From: Pirellulales bacterium
GTDB lineage: Bacteria; Planctomycetota; Planctomycetia; Pirellulales; PALSA-1355
Assembly (NCBI GenBank): GCA_022844125.1
Contig: JALHMI010000009.1
Coordinates: forward strand, 248,001 to 312,000
Reading direction: 5' to 3'
Length of the DNA: 64,000 nucleotides
Part shown: in pieces, positions 43,364-53,581 of the stretch
Position numbering within the stretch: the first letter of the stretch is position 1
Layout of the letters: every line of letters begins with the position of its first letter
Position numbers and translations under genes: made by a program
The notes under the pieces: generated by a model
Told to the model about the DNA's origin: nothing
Databases searched by the model: none
Seen by the model: the letters and a program-made list of their open reading frames with translations, nothing else

Positions 43364-44577
43364 ATGGCCAACTCTCCAACGTCCGATCGTGCCGTCGATC
43401 CCGTCTGTGGCATGCAGGTGGATCCGGCCACGGCTGATCACTGTCACGAGCAAGACGGCCATCTCTACCACTTCTTCAGCCAGAAGTGCCAGGAGAAATT
43501 CGCTGCGGAACCTCAAGCCTTTGTCGGAGACCGCGACGGTCATTCAAGTGTACCGGGGGCAGAAGCCACCTTTACTTGCCCTATGCATCCGGAAGTTCGG
43601 CTGACCAGTCCTGGTGCATGTCCCAAGTGTGGCATGGCACTGGAGCCCGATGCACCGCACGCCGCGACCGAACGGGTGGAATACGTCTGCCCGATGCATC
43701 CGCAGATCGTACGGTCCGAGCCCGGCAATTGCCCCATTTGTGGAATGGCGCTCGAGCCGCGCAATGTGACGATCGACGAGGAGAACCCTGAACTTGTCGA
43801 CATGTCGCGCAGGTTTTGGGGGAGCCTGGTGTTGACCGTGCCGCTCGTGGCCCTGGCTATGTCGCGGATGTTTGTGGCGCAATCACTTGCCAATTGGTTT
43901 CCGGGCAACGTTCTCGGTTACGTGGAGTTCGCACTTGCCACGCCGGTGGTGCTGCGGGGAGGCTGGCCTTTCTTCGAGCGGATGTGGGCCTCGTTCGTCA
44001 GCCGCTCGCTCAACATGTTTACGTTGATCGGAATCGGGACCGGCACGGCTTACGTGTATAGTGCCGTTGCAGCGTTTTTTCCCGAGTTGTTTTCGGATTC
44101 TTTCCGTTCGCACCAGGGCGAAGTCGCGTTATATTTCGAAGCTGCCGCGACGATTGTCACACTCGTGCTACTGGGTCAGGTCTTGGAACTACGTGCCCGA
44201 CATCGCACAGGTGCGGCTGTTCGAGCGCTCCTTGGGCTTGCGCCGAAAACAGCGCGCGTGATCGAATCGGACGGACGCGAGGTGGAGTGCCGCTAGATCA
44301 GGTGCAAGTCGGAAATTTACTCCGCGTACGCCCGGGCGAGAAAATTCCAACGGACGGTACCCTTGTTGGGGGTTCGAGTTCACTGGACGAGTCAATGATT
44401 ACTGGGGAGCCAATCCCAGTCGAAAAATCGCCGGGAGATCACGTCATCGGCGGCACGGTTAACGGGACCGGCGGGCTTTGTGATTCGAGTCGAAAAGGTA
44501 GGGCACGATACGGTTTTGTCGCAGATCGTGCAGATGGTGGCCGAGGCACAACGCAGCCGAGCCCCAATTCAACGCCT
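43364..44577 (+). pseudogene. Cu(I)/heavy-metal P-type ATPase (copA-like), frameshifted and truncated
   Basis: The start is intact: a YHS-like metal domain (DPVCGMQVDPATADHCH) and two heavy-metal-binding CPMHP...CGMALEP motifs, then membrane helices. A one-base deletion near 44288 ends the frame at 44296 (GREVECR). Reading continues in another frame as [20 protein letters not shown] and [20 protein letters not shown], until a one-base insertion near 44477 restores the first frame ([20 protein letters not shown]). The match stops at RAPIQRL near 44575, where an integration-scar-like repeat begins. The CPC helix and the DKTGT and ATP-binding parts are missing, so the pump cannot work. Confidence 0.82.
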
Positions 44578-44619
44578 CGTGGTCTGCGACTTCGCACACT
44601 ACCCTGCAAACTCCGGGAA

Positions 44620-44833
44620 TGGAGGCGGCGGGAATCGAACCCCTCGGCAAATTCGTCGATAACGGACCTCCTTCGCCGGTGCGCGGCGCAGAAAGCGGTG
44701 CAGTTTGCCAACGAGCCCCAGGAGGTGCTCCGAGTCTCGCCGATCCGGATTTGATCGCAGTCATTCAGGCTGGCCTGGCCTCACGGAGGCGATCCGGGCG
44801 GGCATCCTGGCGATGATGCGAGAGGCGGTTTGA
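44620..44833 (+). repeat. Direct repeat B: integration-scar-like sequence joined to the broken copA
   Basis: It starts TGGAGGCGGCGGGAATCG; on the minus strand this is GTTCGATTCCCGCCGCCTCC, the T-arm and acceptor end of a tmRNA- or tRNA-like gene. Downstream it encodes DPDLIAVIQ, then, after a one-base slip, WPGLTEAIRAGILAMMREAV and a stop at 44831-44833. The copy at 25859 has the same start and the same peptide. No intact integrase gene remains. Confidence 0.65.
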
Positions 44834-44860
44834 GATCTCGCCACAAGACGAGGCAGCCAA

Positions 44861-45568
44861 TTATTCTGAGGCAAGGCGATATCCAATTCCTGGCTCGGTT
44901 AACAGATAGCGGGGGCGGGACGGGCTACTTTCGATCTTGCGGCGGAGGTGGGCCATATAAACGCGCAGATAATGCGTCTCGAAGACGCTATCGGGGCCCC
45001 AGACTTCCTTGAGTAGCTGGCGATGGGTGACCAGCCTGCCGCCGTGGCGGACAAGCGTGACCAGGAGCCGATGCTCGATGGGGGTGAGATGCACTTCATT
45101 TTCGCCGACAAAGACTTGGTGCCGGCCGAAGTCAATGTACAGCTCGCCCAGCACGAATGGGTCGTCGGTTGCCGTATCCTGGTCCGGTACGCGTCTGAGG
45201 GCCACGCGAACACGCGCTAGCAGCTCGCCGACCCCGAACGGTTTCGTCAGATAGTCATCCGCGCCCTCGTCGAGCGCCTTGATCTTGTCCGCCTCGTTGC
45301 CGCGTGCCGATAGCACGATGATCGGGATGCTCGACCACGTCCGCAGCTTGCGAATAACTGTCAGCCCGTCCATGTCTGGGAGTCCCAGGTCCAGGAGCGC
45401 GATCGCGGGCTTCTCGTGCTTCGCGTATTGCAATCCGTCAGCGCCCGTCGCGGCTTCGAGCACACGATAGTCGTTGCCGAGCAAGCTGGCGCGCAGGAAC
45501 CTGCGGATCTCAGGCTCATCTTCGATGATGAGGATTGTGGAAAACTGCGGCTCGTTCAGCTTGGCCAT
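44861..45568 (-). CDS. kdpE: KdpE, response regulator of the potassium-transport operon
   Basis: 235 residues from ATG 45568, four bases after the kdpD stop; a longer frame upstream lies inside kdpD. The receiver has ILIIEDEPEIRRFL, the phospho-acceptor Asp60 in ALLDLGLPD and the Lys of YLTKPF. The OmpR-type winged helix follows (LTPIEHRLLVTLVRHGGRLV, DSVFETHYLRVYMAHLRRKI). Phosphorylated KdpE activates kdpFABC under K+ limitation or osmotic stress. Confidence 0.93.
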   Translation of the reverse strand: MAKLNEPQFSTILIIEDEPEIRRFLRASLLGNDYRVLEAATGADGLQYAKHEKPAIALLDLGLPDMDGLTVIRKLRTWSSIPIIVLSARGNEADKIKALDEGADDYLTKPFGVGELLARVRVALRRVPDQDTATDDPFVLGELYIDFGRHQVFVGENEVHLTPIEHRLLVTLVRHGGRLVTHRQLLKEVWGPDSVFETHYLRVYMAHLRRKIESSPSRPRYLLTEPGIGYRLASE

Positions 45569-45572
45569 GTTG

Positions 45573-48338
45573 TTATTGCCGCGTCCGATGGCGATCCGAT
45601 GCGGAATCTTGCTCGGCCGCGGCTTCGATGGTTTCCACGTCGCGCGGGGGTGGGCCATCGGCCAGGAACTCCAGCCGAAACACGGCGCCACCTCCCTCGC
45701 GGTTGCGAGCACTGATGCGACCACCGTGAGCATCCATGATCGCGCGACAAATCGCCAGTCCCAGCCCCGTTCCACGAGAATCGCTCCGGGCGTCCTCGCC
45801 GCGCTGGAACCGCTCGAAGATCCGGTTCTCGTCGCCGGGCTTCAGCCCCAGCCCGTGGTCAGCGATCTCCAGCAGCGTTCTGCGGCCCTCCTGCCATCCG
45901 CGTATTTCGATCAGCGTGTCGGCCGGAGTGTATCGGCAGGCGTTGTCCAACAAGTTGACCAACACCTGTTCGACGAGCGCGGCATCGACCTGGGCCAGCA
46001 GGATCTCGGAGGACAAGTCGATCTCCACGGGTCGACCGGAAAGTGTTCGCCCGAGACGCGCAAGCGCCGAGGCGACGAGTTCCTCAACCGGCTGCCACTC
46101 CTTGGCGATGGTTGGTTTCTCGGGCGACGACAGTTGCGTCATCCGCAGGATATTCTCCACCAGACGCGACAATCGGTCGGACTCTTCGAAAATGGTTACC
46201 TGGAGCTCTCTCCGTGTGGCCTCGCCCATCGCCGTTTCGCCGTGCAGCAGGCCGCTCGAAGCGCCCACAATGGCGGCCAAGGGGGAGCGTAAATCGTGAG
46301 AAATCGAGGCCAGGAGCGTGCTGCGAATCCGCTCGGCCTCCGCCTGGAGGCGAGCATTGTCTGATTCGAGCGTCAGCCGGTCGCGTTCGATTGCCAGCGC
46401 CACCTGCGTCGAGTAGTTTTCCAGAATCTGGCGGAACTCTGGCAGCAGCAACCGATCGGCGTCGGAATGCCGTACGGCCAGCACACCGACGGTGCCTCCT
46501 GGCGTTTGCAGCGGTACATAGAGCGCCTTGGCAGAGGGCAGGGTATCGGTGCCCCGGCCGGCGGTTTGTCCGTGATCGAATACCCATTGAGCGACGGCTA
46601 CTTCCGCAGGGTCGGCGGCGAATTTGGCACGGTGGTCCAGAATCGGTTGCAGTTGACCAGCGCGGGGGATGAACACTGCCGCTTCGCCTCCCAGGAATTC
46701 TGTAACGGCACGCTCGGTCTCCGCTGCGATGAAATCCTCGCCGACGATGCCGGTTAGTTTCCGCCCCAATCGATAGAGGGCCTCGATCCGCCGCTCATTG
46801 CGTTGGGCGAACTCGGCTTGTCGCTTCACGCGCGCCGTGAGTGTGGCGATGCTCAAGCCTGCGACTAACATTACAGCGAACGTGAGGAAGTACTGCGTAT
46901 CGTCAACGACGACGGTGTAGTACGGCTCGGTGAAGACCACGTCAAACAGTCCTACTGCCACAAGGGATGCGACAATCGACGGACCGCGACCATAGCGAAA
47001 GGCCACGAAGATCACGCCGAGCAGGTACGTCATCACCAGATTTGCTTCGGTCAGTCCGACACGATCCCAAACGAGGCACACGATCGTACACGCCGCCAGC
47101 ACAAGTCCCGTTGCAATCCATTCCCACCAGCGGAATGCCGCCGCTGGCTGCTCCGGCTGGTTCATCTGCGGGACGACCTCGGCGGTACCGTGAATGACGT
47201 AGACGTCGATGTCGTCGCTCACGCGGATCAGCCGGTCGGCGGGTGACTGCCGCGCCCTGAACCAACCCCGGGCGAGTTCGCTTTTTCCGACGACGATCTT
47301 TGTCACGTTGCGCTCGTGAGCGTAACGAATCGTCTCGGCGACCAGGTCCTCGCCGCTGACGGTGGCGGTTTCGGCGCCCAGCCGCTCGGCCAGGCGAAGG
47401 TGGGCCAGCAGTCGTCCCCGATCTTTGGCGGAGAGTTCGCCCGCTTGCGGCGACTCGACGTTAATTGCCAGCCATTCCGCTCCGAGTGAATCAGCCAGCC
47501 GCTTTGCCGCTCGGACCAGCCGGGCTGACGTTGGACTGGGGCCCACGCACACCAGCAGACGCTCGCGCGTGGCCCAGACATCATGGCGAGCACGACCCAG
47601 CCGCGCGGACTGGACGTCGGCGTGCACACGTTCGGCGGTGCGGCGAAGAGCCAGCTCGCGCAGCGCCACGAGATTCTCTTTACGAAAGAAATTCTCTAGC
47701 GCTCGGGCGGCCTGCGTTGGGACATAGACTTTGCCCTGCTCGAGCCGCTCCAGCAGGTCCTCGGGCGGCAAATCAATCAGCGTTAACTCTTGCGCTCGAT
47801 TGAATACCTCGTCAGGAACGGTTTCGCGTACGATGACGCCGCTGATCTGAGCGACGACGTCGTTGAGCGATTCGACATGCTGTACGTTGCAGGTGGTGTT
47901 GACGTTGATGCCCGCGGCCAGCAGCTCTTCCACGTCTTGCCACCGCTTGACGTGCCGCAGCGAGGGGGCGTTGGTGTGTGCCAACTCGTCGATTAGGATC
48001 AGCTCCGGCTTTCGCGCCAGCGCCGCATCCAGGTCGAACTCCGAGAGCGTGGTGCCTCGATAGCGTACCTCCAGGGGCGGCAGCCGTTCCAGGCCTTCGA
48101 GCAGCCTCTCGGTTTCCGGCCGGCCGTGCGGCTCTACGTAGCCCACGACTACGTTCGTGCCCGCGGCATGTTCGCTGCGTGCGTCCAGCAGCATCGAATA
48201 GGTTTTTCCGACGCCGGCCGAGTAGCCGAAGAAGACTTTCAGCCGCCCCCGCTTCGCTTTGTCCGGACCGTCCACGTCGCCCTCGCTCTTAATGCGGGCC
48301 AGCATTTGCTCGGGCGTGGGACGATCCGGTTCGCTCAT
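45573..48338 (-). CDS. kdpD: KdpD, sensor histidine kinase
   Basis: 921 residues. Order: KdpD N-terminal domain with Walker A GYSAGVGKT (residues 38-46) and LIDELAHTNAPS, a universal-stress-like domain, four membrane helices (DUF4118), a GAF-like segment, then HisKA with SISHDLRSPLAAIVG (phospho-His about 681) and HATPase motifs NLLDNACRYTP, GLGLKPGD and GTGLGLAI. It senses low K+ or ionic stress and phosphorylates KdpE. It overlaps kdpC by four bases. Confidence 0.95.
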   Translation of the reverse strand: MSEPDRPTPEQMLARIKSEGDVDGPDKAKRGRLKVFFGYSAGVGKTYSMLLDARSEHAAGTNVVVGYVEPHGRPETERLLEGLERLPPLEVRYRGTTLSEFDLDAALARKPELILIDELAHTNAPSLRHVKRWQDVEELLAAGINVNTTCNVQHVESLNDVVAQISGVIVRETVPDEVFNRAQELTLIDLPPEDLLERLEQGKVYVPTQAARALENFFRKENLVALRELALRRTAERVHADVQSARLGRARHDVWATRERLLVCVGPSPTSARLVRAAKRLADSLGAEWLAINVESPQAGELSAKDRGRLLAHLRLAERLGAETATVSGEDLVAETIRYAHERNVTKIVVGKSELARGWFRARQSPADRLIRVSDDIDVYVIHGTAEVVPQMNQPEQPAAAFRWWEWIATGLVLAACTIVCLVWDRVGLTEANLVMTYLLGVIFVAFRYGRGPSIVASLVAVGLFDVVFTEPYYTVVVDDTQYFLTFAVMLVAGLSIATLTARVKRQAEFAQRNERRIEALYRLGRKLTGIVGEDFIAAETERAVTEFLGGEAAVFIPRAGQLQPILDHRAKFAADPAEVAVAQWVFDHGQTAGRGTDTLPSAKALYVPLQTPGGTVGVLAVRHSDADRLLLPEFRQILENYSTQVALAIERDRLTLESDNARLQAEAERIRSTLLASISHDLRSPLAAIVGASSGLLHGETAMGEATRRELQVTIFEESDRLSRLVENILRMTQLSSPEKPTIAKEWQPVEELVASALARLGRTLSGRPVEIDLSSEILLAQVDAALVEQVLVNLLDNACRYTPADTLIEIRGWQEGRRTLLEIADHGLGLKPGDENRIFERFQRGEDARSDSRGTGLGLAICRAIMDAHGGRISARNREGGGAVFRLEFLADGPPPRDVETIEAAAEQDSASDRHRTRQ

Positions 48339-48916
48339 GGGTTGTTATCTGCCGATTGCTGAGTCAGTTGGTCCAACGCCAAGTTTAGCTCCAAGACGTT
48401 GACCAACGGCTCTCCACCTAAGGATACAATCGTCGGCGCATCCGTGTGCCCGCGGACCACCGATTCCACCTGTTGCTGCGAGAGATTGCGCGCGGCCGCT
48501 ACGCGCGGCAGTTGTAGGATAGCGGCGGCGAGCGTGATGTGCGGGTCCATGCCGGAGCCAGAAGCCGAAACGAGATCGGCGGGAACCAGCTCGCCGGCAC
48601 CGGGCGACAACCGCTCGATGGATTGCCTGGCTCTCTCGGCGAGCACAGGATTCGTGGGCGACAAGTTGCTGCCTCCGGTGGCGCTTGCATTGTAGTCGAC
48701 CGCCGAGGGGCGCGGCCAGAAGTAGCGCGGCTGCGTAAAGCTTTGGGCGAGCAGCCGCGAACCTACCACAGTGCCGGCCGAATCCCGCAGCAAGCTCCCT
48801 TGCCGCGACTGTGGAGCCATCAGCTCAGCGAATCCCAAAATGGCGACGGGATATGCCACTGAGCAGACGAGAATCGTCAAAACGAACAGCCGCATCGAAG
48901 TAATCACGTCTCGCAT
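48335..48916 (-). CDS. kdpC: KdpC, potassium-transporting ATPase subunit
   Basis: 193 residues with one N-terminal membrane helix (LFVLTILVCSVAYPVAILGF). The periplasmic part has the family blocks YFWPRPSAVDYN, TGGSNLSPTNP, VSASGSGMDPHITLAAA and a C-terminal VNVLELNLALD. KdpC binds KdpA and KdpB and is needed for K+-ATPase activity. Its stop overlaps kdpD. Confidence 0.94.
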   Translation of the reverse strand: MRDVITSMRLFVLTILVCSVAYPVAILGFAELMAPQSRQGSLLRDSAGTVVGSRLLAQSFTQPRYFWPRPSAVDYNASATGGSNLSPTNPVLAERARQSIERLSPGAGELVPADLVSASGSGMDPHITLAAAILQLPRVAAARNLSQQQVESVVRGHTDAPTIVSLGGEPLVNVLELNLALDQLTQQSADNNP

Positions 48917-48951
48917 TTGTCTACACCTTCATTTGTCCTGGGGGCACTTGC

Positions 48952-51045
48952 TCAGGCCAGGCCTACGCCGACCAACACAAGATCGATCAACTTGATGCCG
49001 ACGAAGGGGATGATCAGTCCGCCTAGTCCGTAGATGAGCAGGTTTCGTCGCAACAGGGCGTCGGCACCTACCGCCCGGTAGCGTACGCCGCGAATGGCCA
49101 CTGGAATCAGGCAAGGGATGACGACCGCGTTGAAGATCACGGCCGACAGGATAGCGCTATGCGGCGTGGCCAGGTGCATGATGTTCAGTACTTCCAACTG
49201 AGGCAGCGCGACCATGAAGATCGCTGGGATGATCGCAAAGTACTTGGCAACGTCGTTGGCCACGCTGAACGTTGTCAGTGCCCCGCGGGTCATCAGCATC
49301 TGCTTGCCGACCGAGACCACGTCAATGAGCTTTGTCGGATTCGAGTCCAGGTCCACCATATTGCCAGCTTCCTTGGCGGCTTGCGTCCCGGTGTTCATCG
49401 CCACGGCCACGTCGGCTTGGGCCAGGGCTGGAGCATCGTTCGTGCCGTCGCCGGTCATCGCCACCAGGTGGCCTTCCCGCTGATACTGGCGAATCAGCTC
49501 CAGCTTGGCTTCGGGCGTCGCCTCGGCCAGGAAATCATCGACACCGGCCTCCGCGGCAATCGCGGCAGCCGTCTTGGGGTTATCGCCGGTGATCATCACG
49601 GTCTTGATTCCCATGCGGCGCAGCTCGATGAACCGCTCTTTGATCCCTCCCTTGACAATATCCTTGAGATAGATCGTGCCCAGCACGCGGGCATTCTCGG
49701 CTACCACCAGCGGCGTGCCGCCTGCGCGAGCGATTGTATCCACATCGTGGACCACCTGATTTGGAAACTCGCCCCTCTGCTCCTCGACAAATCGGCGGAC
49801 CACGTCCGCTGCGCCCTTGCGAATCTGTTGCTCGCCCAGATTCACGCCGCTCATTCGCGTACGGGCCGTGAAATTGACAAACTCAGCCTGCTGCTCCTCA
49901 AGCTTCCGTCCGCGGATGTTGAACTGCTCTTTCGCTAGCACCACGATACTGCGTCCCTCGGGTGTTTCGTCGGCCAGCGAGGCAAGTTGGGCCGCGTCGG
50001 CCAGTTGCCGTTCCTCCACGCCGGGAGCAGGCCTGAACTCCGTGGCTTGGCGATTGCCGAGAGTGATCGTGCCCGTCTTGTCGAGCAGCAGCACATCGAC
50101 GTCTCCGGCCGCTTCGACGGCTCGCCCGGACATTGCCATCACATTGGCCTGGCTCAGGCGTGCCATTCCGGCAATGCCGATGGCGGCCAACAGCGCGCCG
50201 ATCGTCGTGGGAATCAGGCACACGAGCAGCGCTACCAGCGTCGGCACGTCGATCGTGACATCGAAGTATCGCGCGATCGGATACAGCGTTGTGCAGACCA
50301 TCAGAAAGATCAACGTGAAGCCGGCCAGCACGATCGTCAGCGCGACTTCGTTGGGGGTCTTCTGACGTTCTGCACCCTCGATCATCGCAATCATGCGGTC
50401 CAGGAAGCTTTCGCCAGGCTTGGCGGTGACGCGGATGACCAAGTGATCGGACAGCACGCGTGTTCCGCCCGTGACCGCCGAGCGGTCGCCGCCGCTTTCG
50501 CGAATCACCGGCGCGCTCTCGCCCGTGATCGCCGATTCATCGACCGAGGCGACGCCCTCGATCACTTCGCCGTCGGCAGGAATCGTTTCGCCGGCCGACA
50601 CACGCACCAGGTTGCCGTTTGTTAGCTGTGACGCTGGCACGTCTTCGACTTGCAGAGTCGCTTGATCGACAACCCGGTGCGCCGTCACATCCTGACGAGC
50701 CTTGCGCAGGCTTGCCGCTTGAGCTCGCCCCCGCGCTTCGGCGACCGCTTCGGCGAAATTGGCAAACCAGACCGTCAGCCACAGCCAGACTGAGATCGCC
50801 AGAAAATATCCGCTGCCGTCGCTGCCCGTGGCGATCGCCGACACCGTCACCAAGGTGGTCAGAGCCGCCCCGAGTTCCGCGATGAACATCACGGGGTTGC
50901 GGGCCATTGACCAGGGATCGAACATTCGCACGGCCTGTCCCATGGCGGGCACGAGCATCCTGGCCGTAAACAGCGACCTCTCCTTTCGAAAAGGCTTGCC
51001 AGCGGCGGAAGCGGATGTCGAAACGTCGAGTTGCATGGGGTTCAT
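48952..51045 (-). CDS. kdpB: KdpB, catalytic P-type ATPase subunit
   Basis: 697 residues. The phosphorylation motif DKTGT (Asp about 322) in [12 protein letters not shown], the actuator [10 protein letters not shown], and the hinge [20 protein letters not shown] are intact, with about seven membrane helices. ATG 51045 has the AAGGA too close; the ATG three codons in (51036) is better spaced. It drives K+ uptake together with KdpA. Confidence 0.96.
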   Translation of the reverse strand: MNPMQLDVSTSASAAGKPFRKERSLFTARMLVPAMGQAVRMFDPWSMARNPVMFIAELGAALTTLVTVSAIATGSDGSGYFLAISVWLWLTVWFANFAEAVAEARGRAQAASLRKARQDVTAHRVVDQATLQVEDVPASQLTNGNLVRVSAGETIPADGEVIEGVASVDESAITGESAPVIRESGGDRSAVTGGTRVLSDHLVIRVTAKPGESFLDRMIAMIEGAERQKTPNEVALTIVLAGFTLIFLMVCTTLYPIARYFDVTIDVPTLVALLVCLIPTTIGALLAAIGIAGMARLSQANVMAMSGRAVEAAGDVDVLLLDKTGTITLGNRQATEFRPAPGVEERQLADAAQLASLADETPEGRSIVVLAKEQFNIRGRKLEEQQAEFVNFTARTRMSGVNLGEQQIRKGAADVVRRFVEEQRGEFPNQVVHDVDTIARAGGTPLVVAENARVLGTIYLKDIVKGGIKERFIELRRMGIKTVMITGDNPKTAAAIAAEAGVDDFLAEATPEAKLELIRQYQREGHLVAMTGDGTNDAPALAQADVAVAMNTGTQAAKEAGNMVDLDSNPTKLIDVVSVGKQMLMTRGALTTFSVANDVAKYFAIIPAIFMVALPQLEVLNIMHLATPHSAILSAVIFNAVVIPCLIPVAIRGVRYRAVGADALLRRNLLIYGLGGLIIPFVGIKLIDLVLVGVGLA

Positions 51046-51090
51046 TCCTTGAAGGATGCGTGCTTGTCCCGGAGAACGCGTGCGTTGCGC

Positions 51091-52761
51091 TTAACGGATA
51101 CTGAGTTGTTCCGCGATCGGACCGAGCATCGCCAGGGGCAGGAAAAGAAGCGCTCCAACGATCAGCACCGCGCCCATCAATACCACGCCAAACAGCAGTG
51201 TGTCCGTGCGAAAGGTGCCGGCCGTCTCCGGGGTGGCTCGCTTAGCTGCCAACGATCCCACGATTGCCAGCGGTGCGATGATAGGAATGAATCGCCCCAG
51301 CAACATGATCAGCCCGGTCGACACGTTCCAGGGAACGGTATTGTCTCCCAGTCCTTCGAAGCCCGAGCCGTTGTTGGCCGCCGCGGAGCTGAACTCATAG
51401 ATGATTTCGCTCAGGCCATGGCTGCCTGGATTGTTAAGCGTTTCGGTACCCCAGGGCGTGGCTGCGAAGACCGCCGTGCCGCCCAGAATGAACAGCGGAT
51501 GAGCGAGCAGCGCGATGAGCGCTAGCTTCATCTCCTTGGTCTCGACCTTGCGGGTCAGATACTCGGGCGTGCGGCCGACCATCATTCCGGCCAGAAACAC
51601 CGCGGTGATCACAAAGATGAGTAAGTTGATCAGCCCCACGCCCACTCCACCAAAGACGACATTCAGCCACATGCCCGCCATCGGCAACAATCCTGTGAGG
51701 GGATTCAGACTGTCGTGCATGGCGTTGACGCTGCCGTTGCTGGTCGCCGTCGTGGAGACTGCCCACGTGGCCCCGGCGGTCGGACCGAAGCGAAGCTCCT
51801 TGCCTTCCAGGTTCATCGCTGATGCGACGGGCAGTCCGTCGAATGCCGCCGTCGGTTGCGACTCAAGCAGCGACGCGCACGCTACGAAGCACAGATAGAG
51901 CGTCAGCATCACGCCAAATAGCACGCCTGCGTGCCTCAACCGATGCGTGATTCGCCCGAACATCCAGACGGTCGCCATGGGGATCAAAAGGATCGCCACG
52001 TTCGACAGGACATTCGTCCAGAACGTGGGGTTCTCAAAGGGATGCGTGCTGTTGGGACCAAAGAAGCCGCCGCCATTGGTTCCCAGTTGCTTGATCGCCA
52101 CGAACGCCGCTACCGGACCCCGCGCGATCGTCTGCGTGGCTCCTTCCAGCGTGGTGGCCACCGCCGCGCCTTCCAGCGTCATCGGCATTCCCAGCAGTAC
52201 CATCAAGACGGCCCAGATGGTCGCCAGAGGCAAGAGCACCAGAGTGGTCGCCCGAGTGAGATCCTGGTAGAAGTTTCCGAGTTGAGCGTGCCCGGCCAGG
52301 CCACGGCTGAGCGCGGTCACGGCTGCAATGCCGGTGGCCGCGCTGACGAACTGGAGCCACATCAGGGCGAACAGCTGCGAGAAGTAGCTCAGCGAGACTT
52401 CGCCCGAGTAGTGCTGCAGGTTGGTGTTGCTGGTGAAGCTGGCCGCGGTATTAAATGCCAGGCTCGGTTCGAGTGGGCCCTTATTCTCAGGGTTGAGCGG
52501 CAGCCATTGCTGTGTCGTCAGCACGAGGTAAACGAACACGAACATCAGCAGATTAAAACTCAACATGGACAGGCAGTATCGCTTCCAGTGCTGAGTGTGC
52601 TCGGCTTTTGGTCCGAGCACGCCAACGGCAACCCGTTCGAAGCTGAGGCGACCGGTACCCGGGCCAGCCGGATCCATAGCCCAGCGCATGTAGCGCCCCA
52701 GCGGCCAGGCCAGAGCGATTGAGGTGGCGATGATGAGGGCGGGAATAATCACTTCCAGCAT
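51091..52761 (-). CDS. kdpA: KdpA, K+-binding channel-like subunit
   Basis: 556 residues, about ten membrane helices. The selectivity loops are visible: FNTAASFTSNTNLQHYSGE, KQLGTNGGGFFGPNSTHPFE, and AAANNGSGFEGLGDNTV. KdpA binds and passes K+, coupled to ATP hydrolysis by KdpB. It starts 16 bases after kdpF. Confidence 0.96.
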   Translation of the reverse strand: MLEVIIPALIIATSIALAWPLGRYMRWAMDPAGPGTGRLSFERVAVGVLGPKAEHTQHWKRYCLSMLSFNLLMFVFVYLVLTTQQWLPLNPENKGPLEPSLAFNTAASFTSNTNLQHYSGEVSLSYFSQLFALMWLQFVSAATGIAAVTALSRGLAGHAQLGNFYQDLTRATTLVLLPLATIWAVLMVLLGMPMTLEGAAVATTLEGATQTIARGPVAAFVAIKQLGTNGGGFFGPNSTHPFENPTFWTNVLSNVAILLIPMATVWMFGRITHRLRHAGVLFGVMLTLYLCFVACASLLESQPTAAFDGLPVASAMNLEGKELRFGPTAGATWAVSTTATSNGSVNAMHDSLNPLTGLLPMAGMWLNVVFGGVGVGLINLLIFVITAVFLAGMMVGRTPEYLTRKVETKEMKLALIALLAHPLFILGGTAVFAATPWGTETLNNPGSHGLSEIIYEFSSAAANNGSGFEGLGDNTVPWNVSTGLIMLLGRFIPIIAPLAIVGSLAAKRATPETAGTFRTDTLLFGVVLMGAVLIVGALLFLPLAMLGPIAEQLSIR

Positions 52762-52777
52762 GGCGGATAGTCCTTGT

Positions 52778-52870
52778 TCAAAAGCGCTCCGGCCGAACCA
52801 TCACGTAGCACAAATAGCAGAACGCGAAGGCAGCGGTCAGGATCACACTGAGATTGACGATTAGCTCCAT
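52778..52870 (-). CDS. kdpF: KdpF, small stabilising subunit
   Basis: 30 residues, one membrane helix, ending in VMVRPERF; the RPERF tail is the KdpF hallmark. The ATG at 52870 lies 11 bases after the stop of a microprotein gene. KdpF lies on KdpA and stabilises the KdpABC complex. Confidence 0.88.
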   Translation of the reverse strand: MELIVNLSVILTAAFAFCYLCYVMVRPERF

Positions 52871-52881
52871 TACCGGATCCC

Positions 52882-52962
52882 TCAAAGTCTTTCGCAAGCG
52901 AAGGTGAAGCCAGCCAACACAACAAAAGCGCTGATTCCCGCAAGCAACATCACAACCCACAT
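52882..52962 (-). CDS. 26-residue membrane microprotein preceding kdpF
   Basis: MWVVMLLAGISAFVVLAGFT followed by FACERL: one membrane helix and a CERL tail. A GGGAGG ribosome site (52969-52974) sits six bases before the ATG, and the gene ends 11 bases before kdpF. Similar tiny proteins ending in CERL occur in front of kdpF in other bacteria as I remember it, so it is probably translated and conserved rather than accidental. Function unknown; it may join the Kdp complex. Confidence 0.65.
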   Translation of the reverse strand: MWVVMLLAGISAFVVLAGFTFACERL

Positions 52963-53581
52963 TGCAAACCTCCCGAGCGCACTAGGACTGTCTCATCATC
53001 TTCGTCCTGATCTTATGCAGGTACGCGCTAAAACGGCATTAAATCCAGCCGCCGACCCAGCGGTCGTTCATGACACTCACGATGGCTTGGCGCGAGGCAC
53101 AATCGGTGGTGGTGGGGCGATCAGCAGTTTGCAGCCACACTCGTTTCGGATCTTCCGGAACCGAAACGTCGATCTGGTCGGTTTTCGCCCAGTGAGCTGA
53201 GGCAGTCCATGCCCTGTTGGTCGACGAGGGGCCGGTCATTGATTCCTGAGAGAGTCTCACGCCCGATTGATTGTGCAGGGCTCCTTGGCGTTTCTGGCAA
53301 CCCAGGGCGGCGGCATATCGTTTGCTTCGCGTCCGCTTTGGCTGAAACGAGACCACCGCGAATGCGTGCGGACCAAACGTGCCCGAACCGGTCCGCTCCG
53401 GTGGGTCCCGCCCGCCCTCTCAACATTCTGCTGCGGAGAGTTTACCGAGGTACCCAATGCCCTATAGAAGCCGGCCAGACGATGCACGCGAAGAAGGACT
53501 GAGGCACTGGTCCCTCTCGAACTGGAGCGCCGAGACACGCATCTGCGCTGGACGTGACCGGATCCTGCTCCGGGGGCAGCC
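52963..53581. other. Divergent kdp-mrp control region, no gene supported
   Basis: 619 bases between the kdp operon and mrpA. It should carry the kdp promoter with KdpE sites and the mrp promoter. An 8-bp inverted repeat CGTTTCGG/CCGAAACG (53142-53149 with 53161-53168) encloses TTCCGGAA. Open frames on both strands exist but have no recognisable protein features. Confidence 0.45.

Noticed and set aside
44620-44650. A complete tRNA or tmRNA gene on the minus strand
   Set aside because: Only the T-arm and acceptor-end strand is present; there is no anticodon arm, D-arm or tmRNA body.
44861-45775. 304-residue version of KdpE
   Set aside because: The first 69 residues would lie inside kdpD and have no receiver-domain similarity; ATG 45568 gives the normal length.
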